A stretch of DNA of 64,000 nucleotides, from assembly GCF_002117485.1 (NCBI RefSeq), contig NZ_CP021030.1, positions 2,483,001-2,547,000 on the forward strand, given 5' to 3'. This document shows positions 19,122-28,908 of this stretch, in pieces (the first letter of the stretch is position 1; every line of letters starts with the position of its first letter). Made by a program: the position numbers and the translations under genes. The stretch is from Rhizobium sp. NXC14. GTDB lineage: Bacteria; Pseudomonadota; Alphaproteobacteria; Rhizobiales; Rhizobiaceae. The notes under the pieces are model-generated. The model saw only the letters and a program-made list of their open reading frames with translations. It did not search any database and was not told the origin of the DNA.

Positions 19122-20960
19122 ATGCACACGCAATTCTCTCGCGCGAGGAAAAGCTCGCGACGCCATAACCCCTTCCTGAACTCCTTCCGCGACGATTTGA
19201 ACGCCGCTGAACGTGAGCGGCGCTGGTCGCGTATGCGCAAGTTCATCTCCTATTACCGCCCGCATCTGCCTTTGCTGCTGGCGGATCTGCTTTGCGCCGT
19301 CCTCGTCGCCGGCACCGCCGTGGTGTTGCCGCTCTGCGCCAACATCGTCACCAGCCGTCTTCTCGCGCTGCCGGATGCCCCGGAGGCTTTCGCTCAAATC
19401 CTTGCGATGGGCGGTGTGATGCTCGCCGTTCTGGCCGCCCAGATAGCTGCGATCTTCTTCGTCGATTATCGCGGCCACGTCATGGGTGCCCGCATCGAGG
19501 CGACGGTGCGGCAGGAACTCTTCGAGCATTGCCAGAAGCTGTCCTTCAGCTTCTACGATGGCCAACGCACCGGGCAGTTGATGAGCCGCATCACCAACGA
19601 TTCCCTCTGGCTGGGCGAGCTCTTTCACCACGGCCCCGAGGATCTCTCCATTGCCGTCCTGAAATATGGCGGCGCCATGCTGGTCTTGTTCTTCATCGAC
19701 CCGCTGCTGGCAACCCTCATCCTGTTGCTCACTCCGGAGGCGGTGGCCTATGCACTCTATTTCAACCGGCGCATGAACCATGCGCTCGAAGCCAGCAAGC
19801 GCCAGGTCGCCGCCGTCAACGAGCGTGTCGAGGATGCGCTTGCCGGCATCCGTGTCGTCCAGTCTTTCGCCAACGAAGCATTGGAACGGCAGCGCTTCGC
19901 CACACAAAACCAGCGTTTCCTGCAAAGCCGCGCCGACGGCTACCGCAGCGAGGCCTGGTTTTCGGTAGGCACCGAAAGCTTCGCCCAGCTCGTCACCATA
20001 TTGGTGATCATCGCAGGAGGCCTACGCATCCTGACAGCGGGCCTTACCATCCCGGATATGCTGACCTTCCTGCTCTGCGTCGGCGTGCTGGTCGATCCCG
20101 TGCAGCGGCTCGCGAATTTCGTGCGCCTCTGGCAGGAGGGTTATACCGGCTTCACGAGAGCCATGGAGATCCTGGAAATCAATCCCGATATCACCGATCG
20201 ACCGGACGCCCGTCCGATGCCGGCGCCAAGGGGCGAGATCAGTTTTTCCGACGTCGCCTTCGGCTACGAAGCCGATGGTCCCAGGGTGCTGGAGCGGCTT
20301 TCCCTCACCATCGCCCCCGGAGAGTTTGTCGCGCTGGTCGGCCCTTCTGGAGTGGGCAAGAGCACGCTTTGCGCGCTGATACCGCGCTTCTACGATGTCG
20401 AAGCTGGGGCGATCCGTATCGACGGAACCGATATCCGCGACGTCACGCTGGCTTCGCTGCGACGCCATGTCGGGGTGGTGCAGCAGGACGTCTATCTCTT
20501 TGCCGGCACCGTTGCGGAAAACCTGCGTTACGGCAAGCTGGACGCGACCGATGGCGAGCTCGAAGCGGCCGCCCGCGCCGCCAATGCGCACGACTTCATC
20601 ATGGCTCTGCCGAACGGCTATGACACCGATATCGGCCAGCGCGGCGTCAAGCTTTCGGGCGGCCAGCGCCAGCGCATCACCATCGCCCGCGCCTTCCTCA
20701 AAGATCCGGAAATCCTGATCTTCGACGAAGCGACCAGCGCCCTCGACAACGAGAGCGAACGGGCGGTGCAGCAGGCGCTGCTCAGTCTGGCGAATGGCAG
20801 GACCACCCTGGTCATCGCCCACCGCCTGTCGACAGTCCGCCACGCCCACCGCATCCTGGTCCTGACGGGCGATGGCATTGTCGAACAGGGCACGCATGAT
20901 GATCTGATGGCGCAAGGAGGCGTCTACGCCAACCTGCACAGCGTTCAGGCCAGCATCTGA
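19122..20960 (+). CDS. ABC exporter, fused membrane and ATPase domains (MsbA-like)
   Basis: Homodimeric-type ABC exporter, 612 residues. The six-helix membrane domain is at about residues 50-350. The ATPase domain is at about 365-605, with Walker A VGPSGVGKST, signature LSGGQRQRIT, Walker B EILIFDEATSALD and switch histidine VIAHRLSTV. The proposed start has AAGGA about 11 bases upstream; an internal ATG at 19233 (MRKFISYYRP) is the alternative. Substrate may be a lipid, drug or polysaccharide precursor; nothing nearby decides. A hairpin terminator follows directly. Confidence 0.88.
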   Translation: MHTQFSRARKSSRRHNPFLNSFRDDLNAAERERRWSRMRKFISYYRPHLPLLLADLLCAVLVAGTAVVLPLCANIVTSRLLALPDAPEAFAQILAMGGVMLAVLAAQIAAIFFVDYRGHVMGARIEATVRQELFEHCQKLSFSFYDGQRTGQLMSRITNDSLWLGELFHHGPEDLSIAVLKYGGAMLVLFFIDPLLATLILLLTPEAVAYALYFNRRMNHALEASKRQVAAVNERVEDALAGIRVVQSFANEALERQRFATQNQRFLQSRADGYRSEAWFSVGTESFAQLVTILVIIAGGLRILTAGLTIPDMLTFLLCVGVLVDPVQRLANFVRLWQEGYTGFTRAMEILEINPDITDRPDARPMPAPRGEISFSDVAFGYEADGPRVLERLSLTIAPGEFVALVGPSGVGKSTLCALIPRFYDVEAGAIRIDGTDIRDVTLASLRRHVGVVQQDVYLFAGTVAENLRYGKLDATDGELEAAARAANAHDFIMALPNGYDTDIGQRGVKLSGGQRQRITIARAFLKDPEILIFDEATSALDNESERAVQQALLSLANGRTTLVIAHRLSTVRHAHRILVLTGDGIVEQGTHDDLMAQGGVYANLHSVQASI

Positions 20961-20968
20961 AGCCAATA

Positions 20969-20993
20969 AAAAGCCCGGTCGAGCCGGGCTTTT
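20969..20993. terminator. Bidirectional rho-independent terminator
   Basis: AAAAGCCCGG-TCGAG-CCGGGCTTTT is a perfect ten-base stem with A and T runs on the two sides, so it can stop transcripts from the ABC exporter (plus) and from the convergent class II DAHP synthase (minus). Confidence 0.88.
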
Positions 20994-21015
20994 CATCATC
21001 TGTTTCGGGCTATCC

Positions 21016-22389
21016 TCAGCCGTTGACGACCATGCGCTTCTCGTCGCGGCCGCCCTTCATCCGCTCGGCAAGCAGGAAGGCGAGTTCGAGCGCCTGGTCG
21101 GAATTGAGGCGCGGGTCGCAATGGGTGTGGTAGCGGTCCTGCAGATCGTCGGCTGTGACGGCGCGGGCGCCGCCGGTGCATTCCGTCACGTCCTTGCCGG
21201 TCATCTCGACATGGATACCGCCTGGATGTGTGCCTTCGGCGCGGTGAATCTGGAAGAAGCTTTCGACTTCCGACAGGATTCGCTCGAAGGGACGGGTCTT
21301 GTAGTTGTTGAGCGTGATCGTGTTGCCGTGCATCGGGTCGCAGGACCAGACGACCTTGCGGCCTTCGCGCTCGACGGCGCGAATGAGACGCGGCAGGTTT
21401 TCGGCGACCTCTTCATGGCCGAAGCGGCAGATCAGCGTCAGACGGCCCGCTTCGTTAGCGGGATTCAGAATGTCGATCAGCTGCAGCAGATCATCGGCCT
21501 GCAGCGACGGGCCGCATTTCAGGCCGATCGGGTTCTTGATGCCGCGGCAATATTCAATATGGGCATGATCTGCCTGGCGCGTGCGGTCGCCGATCCAGAT
21601 CATGTGACCTGACGTGGCATACCAGTCGCCGGAGGTGGAATCGACGCGGGTCAGCGCTTCCTCGTAGCCGAGCAGCAGCGCCTCGTGGCTGGTGAAGAAA
21701 TCGGTCTCGCGCAGGCTCGGGTGATTTTCCGAAGTGATGCCGATCGCTTTCATGAAATCCATGGTTTCGCTGATGCGGTCGGCAAGCTTGCGGTAGCGCT
21801 CGCCCTGCGGGCTGTCCTTGACGAAGCCGAGCATCCACTGATGCACGTTTTCGAGGTTGGCGTAACCGCCCATCGCAAAGGCGCGCAGGAGGTTCAGCGT
21901 CGCGGCCGACTGGCGATAGGCCATGGCTTGGCGTTCCGGGTTCGGAATGCGCGACTCCTCGGTGAATTCGATGCCGTTGATGATGTCGCCGCGATAGGCG
22001 GGCAGCGTCACGTCGCCCTGCTTCTCGACATTCGACGAGCGCGGCTTGGCGAACTGGCCGGCGATGCGGCCGACCTTGACGACCGGCAGCTGCGCGCCGA
22101 AGGTCAGCACGACGGCCATCTGCAGGAAAGCGCGGAAGAAGTCGCGGATGTTGTCGGCGCCGTGTTCGGCGAAGCTCTCGGCGCAGTCGCCGCCCTGCAG
22201 CAGAAAACCGTTGCCCTCAGCGACATTGGCGAGATGCTTCTTCAGGCGGCGCGCTTCGCCTGCGAAGACGAGCGGCGGATAGCTGGCGAGAGTGGCCTCT
22301 GTTGCCGCCAAAGCGGCTGCATCGGGATATTCGGGAACCTGCAGGATCGGTTTCTGCCGCCAGCTGCTCGGGGTCCAGTTCTCTGCCAT
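21016..22389 (-). CDS. 3-deoxy-7-phosphoheptulonate synthase, class II (plant/AroA-II type)
   Basis: Catalyses the same first shikimate step as the class I enzyme at 14065-15129 but belongs to the plant-like class II family, 457 residues. Motifs include [55 protein letters not shown] and [12 protein letters not shown]. The ATG at 22389 ([15 protein letters not shown]) has GAGG eight bases upstream; the ATG at 22413 has its purines directly against the start and is less likely. Monocistronic, ended by the hairpin at 20969-20993. Confidence 0.92.
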   Translation of the reverse strand: MAENWTPSSWRQKPILQVPEYPDAAALAATEATLASYPPLVFAGEARRLKKHLANVAEGNGFLLQGGDCAESFAEHGADNIRDFFRAFLQMAVVLTFGAQLPVVKVGRIAGQFAKPRSSNVEKQGDVTLPAYRGDIINGIEFTEESRIPNPERQAMAYRQSAATLNLLRAFAMGGYANLENVHQWMLGFVKDSPQGERYRKLADRISETMDFMKAIGITSENHPSLRETDFFTSHEALLLGYEEALTRVDSTSGDWYATSGHMIWIGDRTRQADHAHIEYCRGIKNPIGLKCGPSLQADDLLQLIDILNPANEAGRLTLICRFGHEEVAENLPRLIRAVEREGRKVVWSCDPMHGNTITLNNYKTRPFERILSEVESFFQIHRAEGTHPGGIHVEMTGKDVTECTGGARAVTADDLQDRYHTHCDPRLNSDQALELAFLLAERMKGGRDEKRMVVNG

Positions 22390-22576
22390 TTTACCAACCT
22401 CACTCACATCCATTCCTCGGATGCCCTGTCTTAATATCCGGCGGCTTATAGACCTTTAGATCAAGCTTGCAAAGGCCAATCACCGGAAGCTTTAAACCAG
22501 CATATACCATGTCGATTTCCCCATATTTCAGACTTTGCATGTAGAAGCTGAAGGAGTTTCAATTCGGGGACATGTC

Positions 22577-23860
22577 ATGGCGATCCTTCCGCCCGGCTTC
22601 ATATTGGACCGCTCGGGCAATTTCGGCATCATGACGGCATTGCTGATGGTGCCGCTCGTGGGTGCGGCCGGCATGGCGGTCGACGTGGCCCGCGCACTGA
22701 GCCTGAGAACGCAGCTCTACGCCGCCGCCGATGCTGCGGCCGTCGGTTCGATCGCCGAAAAATCGGGCGCGGTCGCCGCCGCAATGACAATGAACGGCAA
22801 CGGCACGGTCTCGCTTGGCAACACCGACGCCCGCAACATCTTCATGTCGCAGACGTCGGGTGAACTGACCGACATTCATATCGATCTCGGCATCGACGTC
22901 ACCAAGACCGCCAATAAGCTGAACTCGCAAGTTTCCTTCACCGCGACCGTGCCGACTACCTTCATGCGCATTTTTGGCCGGGATTCGATCACCATCTCCG
23001 GCACGGCGACAGCTGAATACCAGACTGCCGCCTTCATGGATTTCTACATCCTGCTCGACAACACGCCTTCCATGGGCGTCGGCGCGACCGCAACCGACGT
23101 TTCGAAGCTGCAAGCCAAGACCGGCTGCGCTTTCGCCTGTCACCAGATGGACCAGAGCACCAACAACTACACCATAGCCAAGAGCCTCGGCGTCACCATG
23201 CGCATCGACGTGGTTCGCCAGGCTACCCAGGCGCTGACCGATACGGCCAAGGCCGAGCGCGTCAGCAGCGATCAGTTTCGGATGGGTGTCTACACTTTCG
23301 GCACCAAGGCCGAGGACGCGAAGCTGACGACGATTTCCGGCCTCACCTCCGACCTGACAAAAGTCAAGAATTATACCGACGCGGTCGACCTGATGACAAT
23401 TCCTTACCAGAATTACAACAGTGACCAGCTCACGAGCTTCGACAGTGCGATGACGCAGATCAACACTATCATCGACCCCGCGGGCGACGGAACCTCGAAT
23501 ATCAGCCCTGAAAAAATCCTGTTTTTCGTCGCCGACGGCGTCGGCGACAGCTACAAGCCCTCGACATGTACCAAGAAGACGACCGGCGGTCGCTGCCAGG
23601 AGCCGATCGACACGTCTTTCTGCAAGCCGCTGAAGGACCGAGGCGTCAAGATCGCCGTGCTCTATACGACTTACCTGCCGCTGCCCAGCAACAACTGGTA
23701 CAACACCTGGATCAAGCCCTTCCAGAGCGAGATACCGACGAAAATGCAGGCCTGCGCCTCGCCCGGCCTTTATTTCGAAGTCACGCCGACCGACGGCATC
23801 GCCGACGCGATGAAGGCGCTTTTCCTCAAAGTCATCCGCGCGCCGCGCATCACTAGTTAA
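22577..23860 (+). CDS. TadG-like pilus-assembly / VWA protein
   Basis: Membrane-anchored protein, about 427 residues. The N-terminus (DRSGNFGIMTALLMVPLVGA, then AVDVARALSLRTQLYAAADAAA) is the TadE/TadG-type hydrophobic segment found in Flp/Tad pilus systems. The rest resembles a von Willebrand A domain starting at FYILLDNTPSMGVG, a slightly altered metal site (DxTxS). The start at 22577 has GGGGAC upstream; an ATG at 22535 lacks a site. No other tad gene is in the window, so it is an orphan here. Six bases separate it from convergent gor. Confidence 0.78.
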   Translation: MAILPPGFILDRSGNFGIMTALLMVPLVGAAGMAVDVARALSLRTQLYAAADAAAVGSIAEKSGAVAAAMTMNGNGTVSLGNTDARNIFMSQTSGELTDIHIDLGIDVTKTANKLNSQVSFTATVPTTFMRIFGRDSITISGTATAEYQTAAFMDFYILLDNTPSMGVGATATDVSKLQAKTGCAFACHQMDQSTNNYTIAKSLGVTMRIDVVRQATQALTDTAKAERVSSDQFRMGVYTFGTKAEDAKLTTISGLTSDLTKVKNYTDAVDLMTIPYQNYNSDQLTSFDSAMTQINTIIDPAGDGTSNISPEKILFFVADGVGDSYKPSTCTKKTTGGRCQEPIDTSFCKPLKDRGVKIAVLYTTYLPLPSNNWYNTWIKPFQSEIPTKMQACASPGLYFEVTPTDGIADAMKALFLKVIRAPRITS

Positions 23861-23866
23861 CAGGGC

Positions 23867-25252
23867 TCAGAGGCGCTGCCCATCACGGATGCGGTAGCTC
23901 GGCGCATACATGGTGACGAGCTCTTCGGCCGCGGTCGGGTGCAGCGCCATCGTCCGGTCGAAATCGTCCTTGGTGCAGCCGGCCTTGAGCGTGACGCCGA
24001 GCAGCTGCGCCATCTCACCGGCATCGTGCCCGAGGATATGAGCCCCCACCACCTTGCGGCTCGCCGCATCGACGATCAGCTTCATGATCATCCGCTCGGA
24101 CCGGCCCGAAAGCGTCGCCTTCAGCGGCCGGAACTGGGCCCGGTAGACTTCGAGCTCGCCATAACGCTTGCCCGCCTCCTCTTCCGACAGGCCGACGGTG
24201 CCGATCTCGGGCTGTGAGAAGACGGCGGTGGGGATCAGGTCATGGTCCGGCCGGGTCGGATTGTTCTTGTACTCGGTCTCGATGAAGCACATCGCCTCGT
24301 GAATCGCCACCGGCGTCAGCTGTACCCGATTGGTGACATCACCGAGAGCATAGATATTTTCGACGTTTGTACGGGAATAATCATCGACTATGATGGCGCC
24401 GCGCTCGTCGATGGCGACGCCGGCTGCCTCGAGACCGAGGCCTTCCGTATTCGGATCGCGCCCGAGCGCAAGCATCACGACATCGGCCTGCAGCGTGCCG
24501 CTGTTCAGCGTCTCCAGCACCAGCCCATCGTCGGTCTTCGAAACTTGCTGCAGCGTGTCATGACAGAGGATGCGGATGCCCTTGGCGACCATCGCCTCGT
24601 GCAGCCCCCGCCTTAAATCCTCGTCGAAGCGGGACAGGATCTCGGCGCCGCGATAGATCAGTGTCGTCGCCACGCCGAGGCCATGGAAGATATTGGCGAA
24701 TTCGACGGCGATGTAACCGCCGCCTGCGATCACGATCGATTTTGGCAGTTCCTCGAGATGAAATGCGTCGTTGGAAGAAATGCAAAGCTCGTGTCCGGGA
24801 AGCGCGACATGCGGGTTCGGGCGTCCGCCGGTGGCGATTACGATCGTCTTAGCCGTCACCGTCTGCCCTGTTTTCACGAGCCGCACCGTATGGGCATCGA
24901 CGAGTTCAGCGCGCGTTTCCAGAATCTCGGCGTTGGCGCCGGCGAGCCCTTTCTTGTAGAGGCCTTCCAGCCGCGCGATCTCCGCATCCTTGGCGGCCAC
25001 CAGCTTCTTCCAGTCGAAGCTGCTTCGGCCGACCGTCCAGCCGAAACCCGCCGCATCCTCGAAGTGCTCGTGGAATTGCGAAGCATAGACGAAGAGCTTC
25101 TTCGGCACGCAGCCGCGGATGACGCATGTCCCGCCATAGCGATATTCCTCGGCAATCGCCACCCTCTTGCCGAGCGAGGCGGCGACGCGCGCAGCGCGCA
25201 CGCCTCCGGAACCACCGCCGATGACGAAAAGGTCGTAATCATAGGAAGACAT
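23867..25252 (-). CDS. gor: Glutathione reductase
   Basis: Cytosolic FAD enzyme that reduces glutathione disulfide with NADPH, 461 residues. The FAD loop is VIGGGSGGVRAARVAA. The redox-active cysteines lie in GGTCVIRGCVPKKLF. The NAD(P) loop is VIAGGGYIAVEFANIFHGLG, and the C-terminal His-Pro dyad is in ALHPTAAEE. Upstream on the same strand are DUF2059 and rpiA, the order I recall in other rhizobia, with acylphosphatase between. Confidence 0.93.
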   Translation of the reverse strand: MSSYDYDLFVIGGGSGGVRAARVAASLGKRVAIAEEYRYGGTCVIRGCVPKKLFVYASQFHEHFEDAAGFGWTVGRSSFDWKKLVAAKDAEIARLEGLYKKGLAGANAEILETRAELVDAHTVRLVKTGQTVTAKTIVIATGGRPNPHVALPGHELCISSNDAFHLEELPKSIVIAGGGYIAVEFANIFHGLGVATTLIYRGAEILSRFDEDLRRGLHEAMVAKGIRILCHDTLQQVSKTDDGLVLETLNSGTLQADVVMLALGRDPNTEGLGLEAAGVAIDERGAIIVDDYSRTNVENIYALGDVTNRVQLTPVAIHEAMCFIETEYKNNPTRPDHDLIPTAVFSQPEIGTVGLSEEEAGKRYGELEVYRAQFRPLKATLSGRSERMIMKLIVDAASRKVVGAHILGHDAGEMAQLLGVTLKAGCTKDDFDRTMALHPTAAEELVTMYAPSYRIRDGQRL

Positions 25253-25454
25253 GAGAAGCTCCGGAAGGGAATCGCTGGAAGGACGTTGCTGATATAGGGG
25301 TGATCATCATAAAAACAAAAGCCCCGCTGCTGCGTCTTCCCGTACTCCATGGCCGAATCTTGATCGGAAGGTGCCCCGGTCACCGTTTACGGTTGACCGC
25401 GTCGGCAGAGGCTGGCAGGCAATGCACGAGACTGAAAGGATGCCGGAGCAAAAG

Positions 25455-25673
25455 ATGGATCAAACTCTCTTCGCCAACCTGTGCAGGGCCGGCAAGTTCA
25501 AGGAAGCGCTCAACCTCGCCATCCAGGGCCACGAGGGCGAAAAATTCACGCCAAGCCGCTTTGCCATGGACAAGAAAACAGGGCTGCCGATCTTCTACCG
25601 CGGCAACAAGCGCGTAGAGCCGGATGAGACCGGCGTATGGCAGCTGGCCAAGAGTTCGAAGGATTGGGGCTGA
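25455..25673 (+). CDS. Small conserved-looking hypothetical protein
   Basis: 72 residues from the ATG at 25455 (MDQTLFANLCRAGKF), which has GGAG seven bases upstream; upstream starts at 25440, 25422 and a GTG at 25371 are possible. The product is charged and soluble, with no membrane segment. It has a plausible compact sequence (SRFAMDKKTGLPIFYRGNKR) but no motif I recognise. It sits divergent from gor and convergent with acylphosphatase. Coding looks likely from codon use. Confidence 0.6.
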   Translation: MDQTLFANLCRAGKFKEALNLAIQGHEGEKFTPSRFAMDKKTGLPIFYRGNKRVEPDETGVWQLAKSSKDWG

Positions 25674-25713
25674 TCGCGCGTGGCATATTTTCTCTCTCGA
25701 GGATTTGACGCTC

Positions 25714-25998
25714 TCAGCCGGTAATGCGGAAATCCCTCGGCATATTCTCGAGCTGAGCCGCTTCCGTCTCGACGCTTGAGACCGATGCCCCTGCAGGTCC
25801 GCGCCTCAAACGCTCGATCATCATCGAAATCGCATTATCCGCTCCAGCGATCAAGACGGAGACAGATCCGTCGGCTTCGTTGCGGACCCAACCCGTTACG
25901 CCGAGCCGCAGCGCCTCATCGCGAGTCCACATGCGAAAACCGACACCTTGGACCCTGCCTGATATCCGCACTTGCACCGCCTCGTGATGATCGGACAT
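25714..25998 (-). CDS. acyP: Acylphosphatase
   Basis: Small cytosolic enzyme hydrolysing acyl phosphates, 94 residues, normal for the family. The phosphate-binding loop with its catalytic Arg is [11 protein letters not shown], and the catalytic Asn is in [11 protein letters not shown]. The C-terminus FRITG is a little divergent. It lies downstream of DUF2059, separated by a hairpin terminator. Confidence 0.92.
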   Translation of the reverse strand: MSDHHEAVQVRISGRVQGVGFRMWTRDEALRLGVTGWVRNEADGSVSVLIAGADNAISMMIERLRRGPAGASVSSVETEAAQLENMPRDFRITG

Positions 25999-26045
25999 GT
26001 AGCCTCACCAAAACCTCGCCGTTATTGCCGTATCCATCATAACAA

Positions 26046-26071
26046 AAAAGCCCGGACGATGCCGGGCTTTT
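26046..26071. terminator. Rho-independent terminator
   Basis: AAAAGCCCGG-ACGATG-CCGGGCTTTT, a perfect ten-base stem with flanking A and T runs, lies just after the stop of the DUF2059 gene and before acylphosphatase. It would end the rpiA-DUF2059 transcript. The stem is the same as the one at 20969-20993, with a different loop. Confidence 0.85.
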
Positions 26072-26092
26072 GCAAATCTGCGGAGGCAGCCC

Positions 26093-26668
26093 TTACTTCT
26101 GGGCAGCCGGGGCTGGCGCCGGAGCGGGTGCAGGAGCCACTGGGCTCTCGGTTGCCGGCGGTGGCGCCTTGATGACCTTGGACAGCTCGGCATTGCTCTG
26201 CTTTTCCAGGTCTCGCGAAATGCCCTGCGCCCAGATGTCGGCAGCCTTGGCCGTTTCGCGGGAGGCGACTGGACCATCGCGCAGCAGCTTCTTGCCGACG
26301 TCGGAATTATAGAAATCCGCAATCGCCTTCAGCTCGTCGACCGTGAAGGCCTTGGCATAAGTGAGCGCCGCCTCCTTTTCCAGATCACCGCGGCGCGGCG
26401 CCAGCTTCAGCGCCTGCGCGTCGACGGTCGATGAAATGATGTCCTGATAGTTCGGCGAATCCTGGATCAGGCCGGCCTTCAGGCGCTCGGCGAGGCCGGG
26501 CAGGATATTGTCGAACTGGGCAGTGGCACCGATCGCGTCAATCGCCGCGCGCGCCGCCTTCAGCTGCTCTTCGGAAACTTCCTGCGCCTTGACGGCGGAG
26601 CCGAAGACAAGCCCGGAAAGAACGATGGTCGCAGCGGCAAGACGGCCAAGACCTGCAATGTTCATCAT
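26093..26668 (-). CDS. DUF2059 exported protein
   Basis: Exported protein of unknown function, 191 residues. A signal peptide (about residues 1-28) ends near SAVKAQE. The DUF2059 core is helical (FDNILPGLAERLKAGL, then YAKAFTVDELKAIADFYNSDVGKKLL). The C-terminus is an Ala/Pro-rich tail, perhaps a wall- or membrane-spanning linker. It starts 15 bases after rpiA and probably shares its transcript. Confidence 0.85.
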   Translation of the reverse strand: MMNIAGLGRLAAATIVLSGLVFGSAVKAQEVSEEQLKAARAAIDAIGATAQFDNILPGLAERLKAGLIQDSPNYQDIISSTVDAQALKLAPRRGDLEKEAALTYAKAFTVDELKAIADFYNSDVGKKLLRDGPVASRETAKAADIWAQGISRDLEKQSNAELSKVIKAPPPATESPVAPAPAPAPAPAAQK

Positions 26669-26683
26669 AAGTGTATGCTCCTG

Positions 26684-27382
26684 TTATCTGTTTGCCTGCA
26701 GCGTGCGCGCACCCGCAGGACCGGCGATGATCGCAAGTGCCGCCATATTGATAAAGAGCCCGTGTTCGACGACGCCGGGTATGGAATTCAGCTCGCTCGA
26801 AAGCGCCTCTGCATCAGGAATGCGGCCAAAAGATGCATCGATGATGTAATGGCCGCCATCCGTGGTAAACTCTCCGTCACCGGAATGGCGCAGGTTGAGC
26901 TCGCCGGAAAGCCCGAGCCGAGCGGCGACCTTTTCAATGGCGATCCGCGTCGAGACGAGACCGAACGGATTGATCTCGATCGGCAGCGCGAAGGCGCCGA
27001 GTGTCTCGACCAGCTTGCTCTCGTCGGCAATGACGATCATCCTCTGCGAAGCGGCGGCGACGATCTTTTCGCGCAGCAGCGCGCCGCCGCCGCCCTTGAT
27101 CAGCCTGAGCGCCGGATCGACCTCATCGGCACCGTCAACCGTGAGATCGAGCGCCGGCAGCTCGTCTAGCGACTTCAGCGGCACACCGAGCTCGACACAG
27201 AGCCGCGCCGTTCGTTCGGACGTCGGAACACCTTCGACCTGGAAGCCGCCTGCGACCTTCTCCGCCAGCAGACGGACGAATTCTTCCGCTGTACTCCCAG
27301 TTCCGATGCCGAGACGCATCCCGCTTTCGACATGGGCGAGCGCGGCCTCGGCGGCCTTGATCTTCATTTCGCGCGCATCCAT
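26684..27382 (-). CDS. rpiA: Ribose-5-phosphate isomerase A
   Basis: Interconverts ribose 5-phosphate and ribulose 5-phosphate in the non-oxidative pentose phosphate pathway, 232 residues. Motifs are [12 protein letters not shown] (phosphate loop), [11 protein letters not shown] and [12 protein letters not shown]. The ATG at 27382 gives [15 protein letters not shown]. The open frame continues 99 codons further, but that segment has no similarity and runs antisense into the gph region. Divergent from gph and probably co-transcribed with DUF2059. Confidence 0.93.
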   Translation of the reverse strand: MDAREMKIKAAEAALAHVESGMRLGIGTGSTAEEFVRLLAEKVAGGFQVEGVPTSERTARLCVELGVPLKSLDELPALDLTVDGADEVDPALRLIKGGGGALLREKIVAAASQRMIVIADESKLVETLGAFALPIEINPFGLVSTRIAIEKVAARLGLSGELNLRHSGDGEFTTDGGHYIIDASFGRIPDAEALSSELNSIPGVVEHGLFINMAALAIIAGPAGARTLQANR

Positions 27383-27620
27383 GCGCCGCCAGCTCCGAAT
27401 TATTGCGTTGGATGTGCTGTTTACACGGCTCGCCTGGCAAACGAAAGTCAAAATCATCACGGAAAATGAAAAGCCGAAACAAACGCCTGCGGCTTCCCGC
27501 GAATCCTCAGGCCGTTGCTTTCCTCCCCACGATCGCCTACCGATATCATCATTCCTGGGAATGACGCGTCGTCCATCGAAGCCGCTCGCAAGACGCCCAT
27601 CGCTCAAAGAGGCAAACCCC

Positions 27621-28325
27621 TTGACCCCTGCCCCCGCCCCGCTCGTCGTCTTCGATCTCGACGGCACCCTTCTCGACACCCATGCCGATCTCGTCGAAAG
27701 CCTGAACCATACGATCGCAGCCCTCGGCCTCGAACCGGTCAGTTATGACGACCTCACTCACCTCGTCGGCCAGGGAGCGCGGGTGATGATCGAGCGCGCC
27801 TGCCGGCTGCGCGGCCATTCGCTCGCGGAAGACGGCCTGCCGCTGCTGGTGGAACGCTTCGTCGCCCATTATGCCGGCAATATGCCCGGCCATACGGAAC
27901 CCTATCCCGGTTTGGTCGCCGCGATGAACCGCCTGAAATCCGCTGACTACCGCCTCGCCGTCTGCACTAACAAGATGGAAAGCCTCGCGCTCGGTCTGCT
28001 CGGCAAGCTCAATCTCGCCCACTATTTCAAAGCAGTCATCGGCGGCGACACCTTCCAATACCGCAAGCCCGACGCCCGTCACCTCACCGGCACCATCGAG
28101 CGCGCCGGCGGCAATATTTCCCGAACCGTGATGATCGGCGACAGCATCAACGATATCGCCGTGGCCAAAAACGCCGCCGTGCCGTCGATTGCCGTGCCCT
28201 TCGGCTACTCGGATGTGCCGGTCTCGACTTTGAACCCGGACGTGATCATCACGCACTATGATGAACTAACGGTGGAGTTGGTGGAAAGGCTGCTGCGGGA
28301 GAATGCGGAGAAGGCTGCTGTTTGA
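27621..28325 (+). CDS. gph: Phosphoglycolate phosphatase (HAD family)
   Basis: Dephosphorylates 2-phosphoglycolate formed in DNA repair or by Rubisco oxygenation, 234 residues. HAD motifs are [20 protein letters not shown], a Lys in YRKPDARHL and [10 protein letters not shown] prefer the TTG start at 27621, which has AGAGG about eight bases upstream and places the DxD motif near residue 10. An ATG at 27561 in the same frame would add 20 residues with a poorly spaced site. The open frame extends back to 26862 inside antisense rpiA and should be ignored. Confidence 0.86.
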   Translation: MTPAPAPLVVFDLDGTLLDTHADLVESLNHTIAALGLEPVSYDDLTHLVGQGARVMIERACRLRGHSLAEDGLPLLVERFVAHYAGNMPGHTEPYPGLVAAMNRLKSADYRLAVCTNKMESLALGLLGKLNLAHYFKAVIGGDTFQYRKPDARHLTGTIERAGGNISRTVMIGDSINDIAVAKNAAVPSIAVPFGYSDVPVSTLNPDVIITHYDELTVELVERLLRENAEKAAV

Positions 28326-28360
28326 GGGCTGGAAACTTCGCCGATGCCCTGCAGTTGTAG

Positions 28361-28493
28361 CCCCCTCATCCGCCTGCCGGCACCTTCTCCCTGCTGGGTA
28401 GAAGGGACAAGCCTCTGATCCCCTGCTCCCATCAAAACGTCCCATTGTTACGAGGTGTGCGCCGCTTGTTCCCCCTTCTACCCAGCGGGGAGC
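28361..28493. repeat. RIME-like composite palindrome
   Basis: CCCCTCATCCGCCTGCCGGC at about 28361-28381 begins a typical rhizobial intergenic mosaic element. The segment with GCTGGGTAGAAGGG at 28391-28408 returns inverted at about 28465-28493. The two arms bracket about 55 bases without a gene. Similar elements are at 32621, 35523 and 52534. Confidence 0.65.
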
Positions 28494-28499
28494 GGTGTC

Positions 28500-28760
28500 G
28501 TACGTGACCCTCAGCCTTGCCTTACCGGGATGGAGGGCAATGTCGAGATGGCTTTTGCCGACATCGATTCCGGCCAGATCATGCTATTATCGGTCATCTT
28601 CGTCGTCCCTGTCTTGGATACGAACCCCAAGGTTCCTGCAACCACACGGGCCAGATGAAGAGCCGGTTGCGATCCTGCTCCCCACAGCCCCAAAACGGCT
28701 AAGAAGGTGACGATCCGACAACCAGCTGCCGGGCGGGCGGCCACTCGCCCGGCAAGCATC
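28500..28760 (-). mobile_element. Remnant of an IS110-family insertion sequence
   Basis: The minus strand between about 28504 and 28583 encodes AGIDVGKSHLDIALHP followed by GKARLRVT, the N-terminal catalytic block of IS110/IS1111-type DEDD transposases. An in-frame TAG lies four codons before AGID, there is no usable start, and similarity stops where the RIME-like repeat begins. The sequence up to about 28760 is probably the old leader of the element. The remainder of the gap to 28908 has nothing I recognise. Confidence 0.6.
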
Positions 28761-28908
28761 AATATCCTACATTTTTTTCATCGGTGGCCCGAAGGGTCGG
28801 ATGGGGGGCGGCACGGCGCATCCGATCCTCATATTGCAGCACGCAGACACCCCAATAACGAAACGGGCGGCCCGAAGACCGCCCATTCAATAGCCCAATA
28901 AACCTGTA

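Noticed and set aside
19292..20623. Second plus-strand frame (443 codons) inside the ABC exporter
   Set aside because: Frame-shifted shadow of the exporter, Arg/Pro-rich and without domains.
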